Of a stretch of DNA of 64,000 bases, positions 1-8,967 are shown one piece after another. The DNA lies in assembly GCA_046155285.1 (NCBI GenBank), contig JBJXEA010000010.1:62001-126000 (forward strand), written 5' to 3'. The position numbers and the translations under genes are program-made. The notes below the pieces were generated by a model that was not told the origin of the DNA, made no database searches, and was given only the letters and a program-made list of their open reading frames with translations. The DNA comes from CAILHX01 sp046155285. GTDB taxonomy: Bacteria; Pseudomonadota; Gammaproteobacteria; Burkholderiales; Methylophilaceae. The first letter of the stretch is position 1. Each line of letters starts with the position of its first letter.

Positions 1-11
1 GCTTCTGCCAT
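1..11 (-). CDS. 5' end of an off-window gene (partial)
   Basis: On the minus strand an ATG at 11-9 opens a frame beginning M-A-E-A and leaves the window at position 1. It is preceded by a good ribosome binding site, AAGGAGAA, about five bases upstream (roughly 17-24 on the plus strand). Only four codons are visible, so no product can be named. The gene lies downstream of tldD in the same direction, separated by about 134 bases. Confidence 0.55.
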
Positions 12-116
12 GATACTTCTCCTTATTTTTCAGTCACTACGCTTTAATACTACGCCAATTAAAAGCGAATCGCATTACCTTTTTGTGACGCAAATCCACT
101 TACCGCTAGGTTAGTC

Positions 117-142
117 GTTCACAAGTAGCACTACTTACGAAC
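117..142. other. Hairpin just downstream of tldD
   Basis: An imperfect inverted repeat (two 12-base arms with 10 of 12 bases pairing, two-base loop) begins four bases past the tldD stop codon. It has no T-tract on either strand, so it is not a standard intrinsic terminator. It could protect the mRNA 3' end or be part of a regulatory site for the next leftward gene. The remaining bases between 12 and 145 show nothing else recognisable. Confidence 0.4.
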
Positions 143-145
143 ACT

Positions 146-1624
146 TCATCCACCAGTTCCACCCACTGTCAAACCATCAATCTTCAAGGTTGGCTGCCCC
201 ACTCCCACCGGCACGCTCTGGCCTTCCTTGCCGCAAGTGCCCACGCCACTGTCCAGCGCCATATCGTTGCCTATCATGGAAACCCGCGTCAGCACGTCCG
301 GCCCGTTGCCAATCAATGTCGCGCCCTTTACCGGATAGGTCAGCTTGCCGTCTTCTATCATCCAAGCTTCCGCTGCTGAAAACACAAATTTTCCGCTAGT
401 AATATCTACTTGCCCACCGCCAAAATTGACTGCGTACAGGCCTTTTTTCACCGACTTTATGATTTCCTCCGGCGATTTGTCGCCGTTCATCATCACCGTG
501 TTGGTCATACGCGGCATGGGGATGTGGGCATAAGATTCACGGCGGGCACTGCCTGTCAGCGACATACCCATCAACCGTGCGTTGAGGGTGTCCTGCAAAT
601 AGCCGCGCAAAATGCCGTTTTCTATCAACACATTGCGCTGTGTGGGGTTGCCTTCATCGTCCATATTGAGCGAGCCGCGTCTATCCACAATCGTGCCGTC
701 ATCCACCACTGTCACGCCGCTTGCCGCTACTTTTTGCCCGATGCGCCCGGAAAACGCCGAGCTGCCTTTACGGTTAAAGTCGCCTTCCAGACCATGCCCA
801 ATCGCCTCGTGCAACAATATCCCCGGCCAGCCAGAGCCCAGCACCACCGTCATGCTGCCAGCCGGAGCTGGACGTGCATCGAGGTTGGTCAAAGCCTGAT
901 GCACAGCTTTTTTAGCATAATCGTGCAGCACTTCATCAGTGAAATAAGCATAATCAAAACGCCCGCCACCGCCCGCGCCACCTTGCTCGCGGCGACCATC
1001 TTGTTCAGCAATCACTTGAATCGAAACCCGCACCAGCGGACGAATATCCGCTGCCATCATGCCGTCGTGCCGCGCCATCAACACCACTTCGTATTCCCCG
1101 GCGAGCGAGGCGGTGACTTGCGTGATGCGCTTGTCCAGGCTGCGCGCGTACTTTTCCATACGTTCCAGCAATTTCACCTTTTTCTCATCACTCAAAGAGG
1201 CAATCGGGTCGTGCGGCACATACAGTTGCGGCACATTGGCACGCGAGACCGCTTGTGCGCGATGCTCACCGCCTTGAGCCGCAATGGCGCGGGTGGCCTC
1301 CGCCGCCGAATTGAGCGCGGGCAAGGTAATATCGTCCGAGTACGCAAACGCGGTCTTTTCGCCCGAAACCGCCCGCACGCCCACACCTTGGTCTATGTTG
1401 AAACTGCCGGATTTAACCTGCCCTTCTTCCAGCGACCAACTCTCGGCGCGGGAATACTGAAAATACAAATCAGCATAATCTACTTGGTGCGACATGATGC
1501 TGCTGAGAACCCCTTGCAAGGCCGGAACATCAAGTCCATAGGGCGTGAGCAAGGTGCTGGTGGCAGTGTTGAATAAACTGCCTGCTTCAGGGCTGGAGAT
1601 AGTAGGGATGCGGTCTGAATTCAT
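146..1624 (-). CDS. tldD: Metalloprotease TldD
   Basis: A 492-residue protein of the TldD/PmbA (U62) family, a zinc-dependent cytoplasmic peptidase that works as a heterodimer with TldE/PmbA and degrades unfolded peptides (microcin maturation and CcdA turnover in E. coli). The metal-binding helix HEAIGH is visible at about residues 272-277, followed by GLEGD. The glycine-rich C-terminus carries the family's conserved GTCGKEGQ-VPVG segment. Length matches the family (about 480). The partner pmbA is not in this window. The start ATG at 1624 faces the doxX gene across a 145-base divergent intergenic region that must hold both promoters; I could not assign clear -35/-10 boxes. Confidence 0.96.
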   Translation of the reverse strand: MNSDRIPTISSPEAGSLFNTATSTLLTPYGLDVPALQGVLSSIMSHQVDYADLYFQYSRAESWSLEEGQVKSGSFNIDQGVGVRAVSGEKTAFAYSDDITLPALNSAAEATRAIAAQGGEHRAQAVSRANVPQLYVPHDPIASLSDEKKVKLLERMEKYARSLDKRITQVTASLAGEYEVVLMARHDGMMAADIRPLVRVSIQVIAEQDGRREQGGAGGGGRFDYAYFTDEVLHDYAKKAVHQALTNLDARPAPAGSMTVVLGSGWPGILLHEAIGHGLEGDFNRKGSSAFSGRIGQKVAASGVTVVDDGTIVDRRGSLNMDDEGNPTQRNVLIENGILRGYLQDTLNARLMGMSLTGSARRESYAHIPMPRMTNTVMMNGDKSPEEIIKSVKKGLYAVNFGGGQVDITSGKFVFSAAEAWMIEDGKLTYPVKGATLIGNGPDVLTRVSMIGNDMALDSGVGTCGKEGQSVPVGVGQPTLKIDGLTVGGTGG

Positions 1625-1769
1625 GGTGTTAAGCTGTAATTTTAAGTTTCAATAATGATACCTGATGATACCAGTTGCAAGGCGTGCTGCTGCTCAGGAT
1701 TGTAGCGTTAAATGGCCTGTTGCTTGTAGTAAGATATGCGCTCCTCAACCACATTCCACGGAGAACATC

Positions 1770-2141
1770 ATGAATCAAACCGTTCATTTACTGGGTCGCA
1801 TTCTGTTATCAGTTATTTTCGTAATGGCTGGAATAGGAAAGATCATGGATCCGGCAGGCACTGTGGGCTATATGCAATCCTTTGGACTCCCAGGATTTCT
1901 GCTCTGGCCAACCATCGCTTTGGAAGTGCTGGGTGGTCTCGCCATTGCGTTTGGTTTTCAAACCCGACTTGCCGCATTTGCACTAGCTGGATTTTCCATC
2001 ACTGCAGCCATAATTTTTCACCACAATTTTGCAGACCAGATGCAGATGATCATGTTCCTGAAAAACTTTTCTCTCGCGGGCGGCTTGCTGATATTGGCCT
2101 CGAGTGGCGCTACGGCTTATAGCGTAGATGGTCGTAAATAG
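1770..2141 (+). CDS. DoxX family membrane protein
   Basis: A 123-residue integral membrane protein of the DoxX/YphA-like family with about four hydrophobic segments. The typical start is visible (GR-LLS-IF-MAGI-KI-DP), as is the FAL-GF motif pattern in the middle. Members are small inner-membrane proteins, some linked to quinone or thiosulfate oxidation or to redox stress; the exact role here is unknown. The frame is open from 1665, but the ATG at 1770 has a ribosome binding site (GGAGAA at 1760) and begins where family members begin, so the 35-residue upstream extension is rejected. It is divergent from tldD and followed at once by a toxin-gene relic. Confidence 0.88.
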   Translation: MNQTVHLLGRILLSVIFVMAGIGKIMDPAGTVGYMQSFGLPGFLLWPTIALEVLGGLAIAFGFQTRLAAFALAGFSITAAIIFHHNFADQMQMIMFLKNFSLAGGLLILASSGATAYSVDGRK

Positions 2142-2148
2142 GCGTTAA

Positions 2149-2268
2149 TTGCTCTCGGACACCACCGTGCGCCTCAATAAATGCGGCAAGGTGATTGGGC
2201 ATTTGGACGAAGAAAGTGTAATGTCGCTGAACCGGATGCTGGCGCTGGTGGTGGGGATTGCGGATTAA
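2149..2268 (+). pseudogene. Relic of a MazF/PemK toxin gene (C-terminal end)
   Basis: An open stretch on the plus strand ending in TAA at 2266-2268 translates to a sequence ending GKVIGHLDEESVMSLNRMLA followed by LVVGIAD. This matches the usual C-terminal end of MazF/PemK endoribonuclease toxins (GK-IG-LD-ET---VN-AL---LG-A). Only about 38 codons remain, there is a stop at 2146-2148 just upstream, and neither the toxin's N-terminal half nor an antitoxin gene is present. It is therefore a decayed end of a toxin-antitoxin locus next to doxX. Confidence 0.65.
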
Positions 2269-2312
2269 CCTTAAGAAATAATCCGTTTAATTATGTAATC
2301 ACTAACCACGCT

Positions 2313-4112
2313 TTAGAAAGGGTTACGGCTCTCTTCAGCCAGATTTTTAATCTTGGTACTCACATTTTGAATATCTGATATATAGCCGTTGATTTGTTCC
2401 ACAGACTGAGTCTGGAAACTCTTGTAAACACCAAGCTGTTGTTGGTACTCTTGGATTTTCTTGCGATAACTTTCGTATTCAGCTAATTCGCTTTGAGACA
2501 AAACTTGATAATCCCACACATCTTGGGTAAATCCGTTGAACATGAACTTCAAAGGCTCTTTGCCACGCTGCGTCATTACTCTGACTACCCCGGGATGATC
2601 AATTAGAGATTTTCCCGAGTGGAGAATAACCAATTTGTTGTCCGCCATTCGCATCCCAAAATAAACAAACGGTGCCTCTGGCAACCTCACTACTGCTGTT
2701 TCCTGTGGCTGTACTTCTCGTTGGATAGCAATGGTCACGTTTTCATATGGATATTCAGGTTCATCAATCGGTGTTGGTAATCGTGGTGGGTTAGCGTCCT
2801 TCAAACGTTGGCGGAGTAAGTCAACATCACCAGCTATATCCGCTAATTGAATAGCACGAGATGATTCAATACTTGGGTTGCTCATCAGCCACTTTAAGTT
2901 GCTTAAATTCGAAGAAGCCTGATCAACTAACCCTAGCAAAACCTTGAAAGCATCCTCAGGAGACTTGGTGGAAGAAACGATGGTCGTATCAATAGTTTCT
3001 AGTACTTTTGCAAGCAAGTTGGGTTTCCAACGTTCTCCCTGCGACCATAGTTTCGTTTTGAGTTGATTGTCAGCAGCATCTTTACGCTTGAAATTAACTA
3101 ATTCAGCAAGATTTGGATAATCACCAAATTGAGCTAATTGAGTCAAAATATCCTGCTCTGAATAGACTTGAAATGGTTCTCCATGAGTATCAATAGTAGG
3201 CGCTTTGGAACACTTGATAGTCTCTTGGCGATCCAGCGCCACAACACGCTTAATTAACTTCTTCTCCAACCGTGAAACCACAACATCAATACCACATTCC
3301 CCGTCGCCTTGGTCAGCATTCAGAACGCTAACAATGTATTTCAGCTTATCCGCTTTATCCACAGCATAGCGAGTGTCTTTGGTGCCACACCCATCACCAG
3401 CCAAATCTGAGCAAGCAAAAAAATAATCGTTGAACGGATTATCAGATGCATGACTAAACAAAAATCCATAATTATTCTCATCCCTTATCGGTAACTTGTT
3501 GCCATTTACTGAATCAAGGAAGCGAATTTCGCTAATTTCGGCAAAGCCTTCAGATAAAGTTGAGCGCATCAAGATAATAGAATCCGAATCGGTCTCTACT
3601 ATACGAATCAAGCTAGGGTCAGAATCTTCATTCAGCCCCAATTGCTTTAGGGTTGTAGAAATTTGAGGTGATGCCGACTTTACGTCAAACGGTTTGCCCA
3701 GTTGCTCAAACTCAACCAGTTTCAGCTGTTCTTGATGCATTCTTAAAGTGCCTGCCAAAAGCGAAGAATGATCAATAAAGTTTAATCGAGCCTTTGCCTC
3801 AGGTACATCTTCTGAAATCTTGGTATAAAAATCAGCCTGTAACTGCGCTGATCCCTTGGTGGCAATCTTCTCGACTATCTTATCAATTAAACTTAACTGC
3901 TCTGGGCTTAATGTACAAGCGGACAATATCTGGAGGACGTTTTGTGATGCTTTTTCTAAAGGCAACTCAGGATCGGAAAGACTCTTCATTAAAGGTTTCC
4001 CATCCATACTCTGCGTACATGTTATTGAAGAGCCGCATCCAACAAGCAACAGAATGCTGACCGTTAGTGGAATTTGGATAGCACACCAGAATCTGGGTTT
4101 AAAGGAATTCAT
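2313..4112 (-). CDS. Predicted lipoprotein, unknown function
   Basis: A 599-residue protein with no family I recognise. It opens with a signal sequence ending in a lipobox, LLVGC, at about residues 21-25, so it should be lipid-anchored. The segment at about residues 130-230 (VEFEQLGKPFDV...) aligns by eye with the N-terminus of the next upstream protein (VDFEHLGEPLNI...), so the two share a domain. A coiled-coil-like, Gln/Glu-rich segment lies near the C-terminus. The frame extends to an ATG at 4130, but the bases ggcgggga inside that extension act as the ribosome binding site for the ATG at 4112, so 4112 is chosen. It is read leftward 25 bases after the paralogous gene, probably as one operon. 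Confidence 0.75.
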   Translation of the reverse strand: MNSFKPRFWCAIQIPLTVSILLLVGCGSSITCTQSMDGKPLMKSLSDPELPLEKASQNVLQILSACTLSPEQLSLIDKIVEKIATKGSAQLQADFYTKISEDVPEAKARLNFIDHSSLLAGTLRMHQEQLKLVEFEQLGKPFDVKSASPQISTTLKQLGLNEDSDPSLIRIVETDSDSIILMRSTLSEGFAEISEIRFLDSVNGNKLPIRDENNYGFLFSHASDNPFNDYFFACSDLAGDGCGTKDTRYAVDKADKLKYIVSVLNADQGDGECGIDVVVSRLEKKLIKRVVALDRQETIKCSKAPTIDTHGEPFQVYSEQDILTQLAQFGDYPNLAELVNFKRKDAADNQLKTKLWSQGERWKPNLLAKVLETIDTTIVSSTKSPEDAFKVLLGLVDQASSNLSNLKWLMSNPSIESSRAIQLADIAGDVDLLRQRLKDANPPRLPTPIDEPEYPYENVTIAIQREVQPQETAVVRLPEAPFVYFGMRMADNKLVILHSGKSLIDHPGVVRVMTQRGKEPLKFMFNGFTQDVWDYQVLSQSELAEYESYRKKIQEYQQQLGVYKSFQTQSVEQINGYISDIQNVSTKIKNLAEESRNPF

Positions 4113-4137
4113 TTCCCCGCCTATAAGCAATGAGTGA

Positions 4138-4824
4138 CTATTTTGCTAGGGTTTTGGTAATCAGCTTTTTGTAGAAAGACTCAAGCTCGATGTCAACTTC
4201 TCCGTAATTAATCTTGGTAGGTACATAGCACTCTGTTCCGAGAGGCCTTCCTTTTACTCTAAGAACTAGCTTTAGGTTCTTCCCATCGAAATCTAATATG
4301 GCTCCTTTGTTAGCACAGGCTCTTTTGCCTTTGAACGTTCTAACATCGTTCCTCACGTAAATGAGAGACTGTAATTCGCCTTTTTCATTTTTCATATACC
4401 GTGTTGTGCTCCTCACATCAGAGCTTACTATAGAGGTAATGAATGAGAGTTCGTTATTTGGGAGAGTAATTTTTTTCCCAGTGTCTAAACTACCGATTAT
4501 AGAGAGTTCACAACTATCTTCTGACCCATCCGCAGCAGAATTGCAATCCTGAATCAGTACAAAAGAGCCACTAGCGCCTGCAATTCCAACCACCCTAGCT
4601 ATAGAAAAGTTTGATCCAGAACTAGGTATTCCATTTTCGATATCTGTATACCCAAATTTTTTCAGGATTGAAATCTCTTTTGACCCAGGTTTTTCTATGT
4701 TTAAAGGTTCGCCAAGGTGCTCGAAATCAACGAATGCAGATTTTCCATCAGCCATACACTCAATAGAAATAAACATCATCAAGAATAATATGGAAAAACC
4801 CATTGCTGTAACAGTGCGTAACAT
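4138..4824 (-). CDS. Exported protein, unknown function, paralogous to the downstream lipoprotein
   Basis: A 228-residue protein with a hydrophobic signal peptide (about residues 1-25, cleavage after an Ala or Cys near MADGK). The mature start FVDFEHLGEPLNIEKPGSKE resembles residues 130-160 of the neighbouring lipoprotein; the similarity continues as ILKKFGYTD versus TLKQLGLNE. Several cysteines in the mature part could form disulfides. The longest frame starts at 4839, but ATG-GGGGGAATAAAA-ATG shows a strong ribosome binding site for the second ATG at 4824. Function is unknown. The 167 bases upstream (4825-4991) contain no gene or clear signal that I can name. Confidence 0.72.
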   Translation of the reverse strand: MLRTVTAMGFSILFLMMFISIECMADGKSAFVDFEHLGEPLNIEKPGSKEISILKKFGYTDIENGIPSSGSNFSIARVVGIAGASGSFVLIQDCNSAADGSEDSCELSIIGSLDTGKKITLPNNELSFITSIVSSDVRSTTRYMKNEKGELQSLIYVRNDVRTFKGKRACANKGAILDFDGKNLKLVLRVKGRPLGTECYVPTKINYGEVDIELESFYKKLITKTLAK

Positions 4825-4991
4825 TTTTATTCCCCCCATTTTGATTTATCAGTTTTGCCAAAGTACGGATTAACGCTCAATAGCAATTCACATGGTGCGC
4901 AATAAAGCCAATTCTCATAACATTCTTAGGCATCTTCTACGGTGGTATTTTGATTGTCATTCATGGTCAGATCCTTAACTACAATCCGATT

Positions 4992-6344
4992 TCATTCTAC
5001 TCTAACAAAATCCAATTTTTCAAACACCCCAATGGACTCCACATGCGCCGTATGCGGAAACATATTCACGACACCCGCTGCTACTAGAGCATAGCCTTTC
5101 TCATGCACCAAAATCCCTGCATCTCTTGCGAGTGTGGCCGGATTGCAGGAGACGTACACGATGCGTGATGGGCTGTTGTCGGCATTCAAGGCCTGTACCA
5201 GCGCCATCGCGCCATCTCTGGGCGGGTCTATCAGCCATTTATCGAAATGCCCTAGTTGGCTCAAACTCTCTTCAGTCACTTCAAACAAATTAGCTTCACG
5301 GAATTCGGTTGATTGTGCCAAGCCATTGCTTTCAGCACTTTGCACGGCACGGCGTACCAACGCGGCGGCACCTTCCAGCCCCAACACTTGCGCGCCACTG
5401 CGCGCAATTGGTAACGTGAAATTGCCTAATCCGCAAAAGAAATCAGCGATTTTTTCGTGGGATTGCGGATTCAGCAACTGCATGGCGCGGCGCACCAGCA
5501 CGCGGTTAACGTAGGGATTCACCTGTGTGAATTCAGTGGGAGTGAAGGGATAGGTCAGATCGAACTCTGGTAAGGAATAACTCAAGCCCGGAGCATCCAG
5601 CGGATGCAATGGTGTGGCAGTATCCGGTCCTTTGCTTTGCAGCCAGATTTGCAGGACGTGCTGCTCGGCAAAGGCTTTGAGCAAGACTTCATCGGCGGCG
5701 TTGATGGGCGCCAAAATACGAAACACCAAGGCCGATACATACTCACCCACCGCCACTTCAATCTGCGGCATTTGATCTTTGATAGACAGTGCCGTCACCA
5801 AATCTTGCAGCGGCATAATCAAAGCCGAGATATGCGGTGGCAACACCTGACAGCTTTGTATGTTGGCGATAAAACGCGAGTGTTTTTCGTTGAAGCCCAC
5901 CAGCACTCTATCCTTGGCCGGCACGTATTTGGCACGCAGTCTGGCTTTGTGGCGATAGCCCAAGCTGGGGCCGTAGATGGGCGGCAACATGGATTCTGCT
6001 TTGACCTTGCCGATATGCCACAAGGCATCTTCTAGCACACGCTGTTTGGCGGCGACTTGGGCAGAGATTTCAAAATGCTGCATGGCGCAACCGCCGCACA
6101 TACTGAAATGCGGACAAGGCGGCGTGGTGCGGAAGGTGGACGCCTTGAGAACTTCTACGGTGCGCGCCTCCTCAAAGCTGGGTTTTTTATGATGGCTGGT
6201 ATAGCGCACGGTCTCGCCGATGAGCGCACCTTCGATGAAGATGACTTTGCCGTCCTGATGCGCCACACCGCGACCTTCTTGGTCTAGCGATTCTATGGTG
6301 GCGGTGGAGATGACGGGGATTCTGGGGGTTTTGCGGTGGCGCAT
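4992..6344 (-). CDS. rlmD: 23S rRNA (uracil-1939-C5)-methyltransferase RlmD
   Basis: A 450-residue RumA/RlmD-type enzyme that methylates U1939 of 23S rRNA using S-adenosylmethionine. Visible parts are an N-terminal TRAM domain (about residues 8-65), the iron-sulfur cysteine cluster CPHFSMCGGC at 77-86 with a fourth Cys near 165 (IQSCQ), the SAM-binding FFCGLGNFTLP, the DPPRDG motif, and the catalytic Cys in SCNPATLARD near the C-terminus. These features separate it from TrmA, which lacks the Fe-S cluster. Length is normal. It is separated from rluB upstream by a dispersed palindromic repeat. Confidence 0.95.
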   Translation of the reverse strand: MRHRKTPRIPVISTATIESLDQEGRGVAHQDGKVIFIEGALIGETVRYTSHHKKPSFEEARTVEVLKASTFRTTPPCPHFSMCGGCAMQHFEISAQVAAKQRVLEDALWHIGKVKAESMLPPIYGPSLGYRHKARLRAKYVPAKDRVLVGFNEKHSRFIANIQSCQVLPPHISALIMPLQDLVTALSIKDQMPQIEVAVGEYVSALVFRILAPINAADEVLLKAFAEQHVLQIWLQSKGPDTATPLHPLDAPGLSYSLPEFDLTYPFTPTEFTQVNPYVNRVLVRRAMQLLNPQSHEKIADFFCGLGNFTLPIARSGAQVLGLEGAAALVRRAVQSAESNGLAQSTEFREANLFEVTEESLSQLGHFDKWLIDPPRDGAMALVQALNADNSPSRIVYVSCNPATLARDAGILVHEKGYALVAAGVVNMFPHTAHVESIGVFEKLDFVRVE

Positions 6345-6392
6345 GGGAGTGAAACCTTATATTAACCCGATAACGGCTAAAAAAACTGATTT

Positions 6393-6477
6393 GTAGGTTG
6401 GTGCTGAACGAAGTGAAGCCCAACATGCACCTTAGCTAACATCGCTGTTGGGCTTCGCTGGCTCAGCACCAACCTAC
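6393..6477. repeat. Dispersed palindromic repeat (copy 1)
   Basis: An 85-base element whose ends are inverted copies: it opens gtaggttggtgctgaacgaa and closes ctcagcaccaacctac, with a second inner pair (gaagcccaaca / tgttgggcttc). It can fold into one long hairpin. A second, more decayed copy lies at 46819-46908 after mnmA. It sits between rluB and rlmD, the only intergenic gap of note there (6345-6527), and may act as a mobile REP-like element and as a transcript-end hairpin. Confidence 0.85.
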
Positions 6478-6527
6478 GTGCGTCCAATGAAAGAGTGCAT
6501 CCAACCAGTGGCGCATCCTGCGCTACA

Positions 6528-7628
6528 TCAGCCTCGCTTACGCTCACGGCCTTTTTGCACCGCCACCGGCTTAGCCGCTTTCGCCCAGCCCGATTTACGT
6601 TGCGGCTTGGGCGTAGCTTCCTTGGCTACTGGCGCTGGCACTTTTACCCTGGATTTAGGCGTAAACGGGCGGCCGATTTGTTCTTTTTCACGTGCGGTCA
6701 TTTGGCGTTGCGGGCTGCTTGGGATGTCGAGTTGCGCCCATTCCAGCAAGGTACGCACTTCCTTGTCCTCCAGCGCCATCATCTGCCCGCGTTTCAAACG
6801 CGACGGCAAACTCACCGGACCAAAACGCACACGCATCAGACGGCTCACCATCAAGCTCACAGCGTCAAACATGCGCCGCACTTCGCGGTTTTTGCCTTCA
6901 CGCAGCACCACTTGATACCAGTGATTCGCACCCTCGCCGCCCTTGTCCTGAATCAGGTCAAAGTTGGCAAGACCGTCTTCCAACTCAATACCAGAAGTCA
7001 GCGCGTGCATTTGCTCTTCACTCAACTGTCCCATCACCCGCACCGCGTATTCGCGCTCGACTTCGTATCTAGGATGCATCAGCCGATTAGCCAATTCGCC
7101 GGAAGTGGTAAAAATCATCAGACCGCTGGTGTTGATATCTAAGCGCCCGATCGACACCCATTTTGCGCCGCGAATGCGTGGCAATTTATCAAAAACACTG
7201 GCGCGTTTTTCCGGGTCATCCTGACTGACGATTTCGCCCTCCTGCTTGTGATAAAGCAGGATGCGCGGCAGTTGCGGCTCGGTCTGCAAGCGCACTGGGC
7301 GATGATCTATACGCACCACGTCGCTGCCGGTAATGGTCATACCCAGTGTCGCCACCACGCCGTTGACCGTGACGCGGCCAGCGGCAATCTGCGCTTCCAT
7401 CTCGCGGCGCGAGCCTAGGCCGGACAACGCCAGCACTTTTTGCAGACGTTGGCCTGCGGCGGCTTCGCTGCTTTGGCTTAAGATGAAATCTTCTGGCTTT
7501 TCGGTTCTGGACGCAGTTCTAAATCCTGGCCTAAAACCCGGCTTAGCTCCAGGCTTAAAATCCGGCATGCCGTCAGGCTTGCGCCGTGGCGCGCCGGGGG
7601 CGGTGGAGCGGGTTCTTTTGATACTCAT
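6528..7628 (-). CDS. rluB: 23S rRNA pseudouridine-2605 synthase RluB
   Basis: A 366-residue RsuA/RluB-family pseudouridine synthase. An S4 RNA-binding domain is visible at about residues 57-105 (RLQKVLALSGLGSRRE...), then the catalytic domain with the catalytic Asp in GRLDINTSGL and the NREVRRM motif. A basic, Pro-rich N-terminus (imperfect PGxKPGFRP repeats) and a basic Lys/Arg tail flank the folded core, as in other betaproteobacterial RluB. The ATG overlaps the scpB stop as ATGA, so rluB is the last gene of a scpA-scpB-rluB operon. Confidence 0.93.
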   Translation of the reverse strand: MSIKRTRSTAPGAPRRKPDGMPDFKPGAKPGFRPGFRTASRTEKPEDFILSQSSEAAAGQRLQKVLALSGLGSRREMEAQIAAGRVTVNGVVATLGMTITGSDVVRIDHRPVRLQTEPQLPRILLYHKQEGEIVSQDDPEKRASVFDKLPRIRGAKWVSIGRLDINTSGLMIFTTSGELANRLMHPRYEVEREYAVRVMGQLSEEQMHALTSGIELEDGLANFDLIQDKGGEGANHWYQVVLREGKNREVRRMFDAVSLMVSRLMRVRFGPVSLPSRLKRGQMMALEDKEVRTLLEWAQLDIPSSPQRQMTAREKEQIGRPFTPKSRVKVPAPVAKEATPKPQRKSGWAKAAKPVAVQKGRERKRG

Positions 7629-8179
7629 AGATTCGGGGTACTCAGTGGGAATTCCTGTTGCGCTAATGCTTCAATCGGGGGCAACTCTTGCAAAGAGCGC
7701 AAATTAAGGTCGTCCAAAAAAGTCTTGGTGGTGGCAAACAGACTGGGGCGACCAGGGACTTCGCGTTGCCCTATTACGTCTATCCAACGGCGTTCCAGCA
7801 AAGTACGGATTATCGTTTGATTCACCGCCACGCCACGAATTTCTTCTATATCGCCGCGCGTCACTGGTTGTTTGTAGGCAATAATCGCCAGCGTCTCCAT
7901 CACTGCGCGTGAATAGCGTGGTGGCTTTTCCGGCGACAAGCGTGCAAGAATACTCGCATATTCCGGCTTCGCCTGAAAACGCCAACCACTCGCAACTTGC
8001 ACGAGATCTAAAGTACGGGTACTCCAATCGCTTTTCAACTCGTCCAACAACATGCGCAAAGTGGCGCGCTCCATGCTTTCGAAAAGGCGCAGCATATCCT
8101 CCAGCGACAGCGGCTCTGGACTGGTGAGCAGCGCGGCTTCGAGAATGTTTTTTACGCTTTGGATGGTTTGTTCTTGCAT
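7625..8179 (-). CDS. scpB: Segregation and condensation protein B
   Basis: The ScpB kleisin-interacting subunit of the SMC-ScpAB complex that organises and segregates chromosomes. It has two winged-helix domains; the conserved core PPRYSRAVMETLAIIAYKQP followed by VTRGDIEEIRGV is present at about residues 88-120. Length (184) is normal. The frame allows GTG at 8182 or ATG at 8179. The ATG overlaps the scpA stop as TGATG and lies seven bases from GGAGG, so I prefer it. It is translationally coupled to both scpA and rluB. The smc gene is not in the window. Confidence 0.93.
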   Translation of the reverse strand: MQEQTIQSVKNILEAALLTSPEPLSLEDMLRLFESMERATLRMLLDELKSDWSTRTLDLVQVASGWRFQAKPEYASILARLSPEKPPRYSRAVMETLAIIAYKQPVTRGDIEEIRGVAVNQTIIRTLLERRWIDVIGQREVPGRPSLFATTKTFLDDLNLRSLQELPPIEALAQQEFPLSTPNL

Positions 8180-8958
8180 CACATCACCTCCGCCGCTTGT
8201 ATGTGGATAGGCGAATACGCCGCCTGTTGCGTCATGCGTATCAAACCTTCGCGCGCCAATTCCAGCAAAGCCAAAAAGTAAGTCACCAATTTCTGCACGC
8301 CGTCTTTCACCTCAAACAACTGAGAAAATTCCAGCGTCCCTTCCAAATTCAAGCGCCGCAAAATCAGCGTCATGTGTTCCCGCACCGATAGCTGCTCGCG
8401 GCTAATTTGATGGTGAGTATAATTTTTGGCGCGAGCCAACACGGCCGCCCACGCTGCCAGCAAATCTTCCATGTCCACCGTGGCCAGCACTGGCTGGCTG
8501 ATGCGCTCCAGACAGGCTTGTGCCACCAGCAACTCACGTCCCACTTGCGGTAGTTCGTCTATTCTTTGCGCTGCCAACTTCATCGCCTCATACTCCAACA
8601 AGCGCCGCACCAGCTCCGCTCTAGGGTCATCTTCCTCTTCCACGGCTGAAGGCTTGGGCAGCAACATGCGTGACTTGATCTCAATCAGCATCGCCGACAT
8701 CAACAGGTAATCCGCCGCCAACTCCAGCTTACGTGCGCGCATTTGCTCCACGTACTGCATGTACTGGCGCGTGAGTTCCGCCATCGCAATATCGAGTATG
8801 TCGAAGTGGTGCTTACGAATCAGGTACAGCAACAAATCCAGTGGACCTTCAAAGGATTCGAGATAGACTTCTAGTGCCTCTGGCGGAATGTATAGGTCGT
8901 GCGGTAAATCATTTAAGGTTTCACCGTGGATGCGGGCGGAGATAGGGGTAGCAATCAT
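8179..8958 (-). CDS. scpA: Segregation and condensation protein A
   Basis: ScpA, the kleisin that bridges the SMC heads. The family signature FEGPLDLLLYLIRKHHFDIL is at about residues 35-54, and the middle holds RMLLPKP...DPRAELVRRLLEY, a standard ScpA linker. The C-terminal winged helix is present. The 259-residue length is ordinary. No strong ribosome binding site precedes the ATG; the gene follows a small HicB-like gene by nine bases, suggesting read-through from upstream. Confidence 0.93.
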   Translation of the reverse strand: MIATPISARIHGETLNDLPHDLYIPPEALEVYLESFEGPLDLLLYLIRKHHFDILDIAMAELTRQYMQYVEQMRARKLELAADYLLMSAMLIEIKSRMLLPKPSAVEEEDDPRAELVRRLLEYEAMKLAAQRIDELPQVGRELLVAQACLERISQPVLATVDMEDLLAAWAAVLARAKNYTHHQISREQLSVREHMTLILRRLNLEGTLEFSQLFEVKDGVQKLVTYFLALLELAREGLIRMTQQAAYSPIHIQAAEVM

Positions 8959-8967
8959 GGGTAGCTA

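Noticed and set aside
410..1576. 388-codon open frame on the plus strand over tldD
   Set aside because: It is antisense to a clear tldD with intact motifs; the translation is rich in His and Arg with no recognisable domain.
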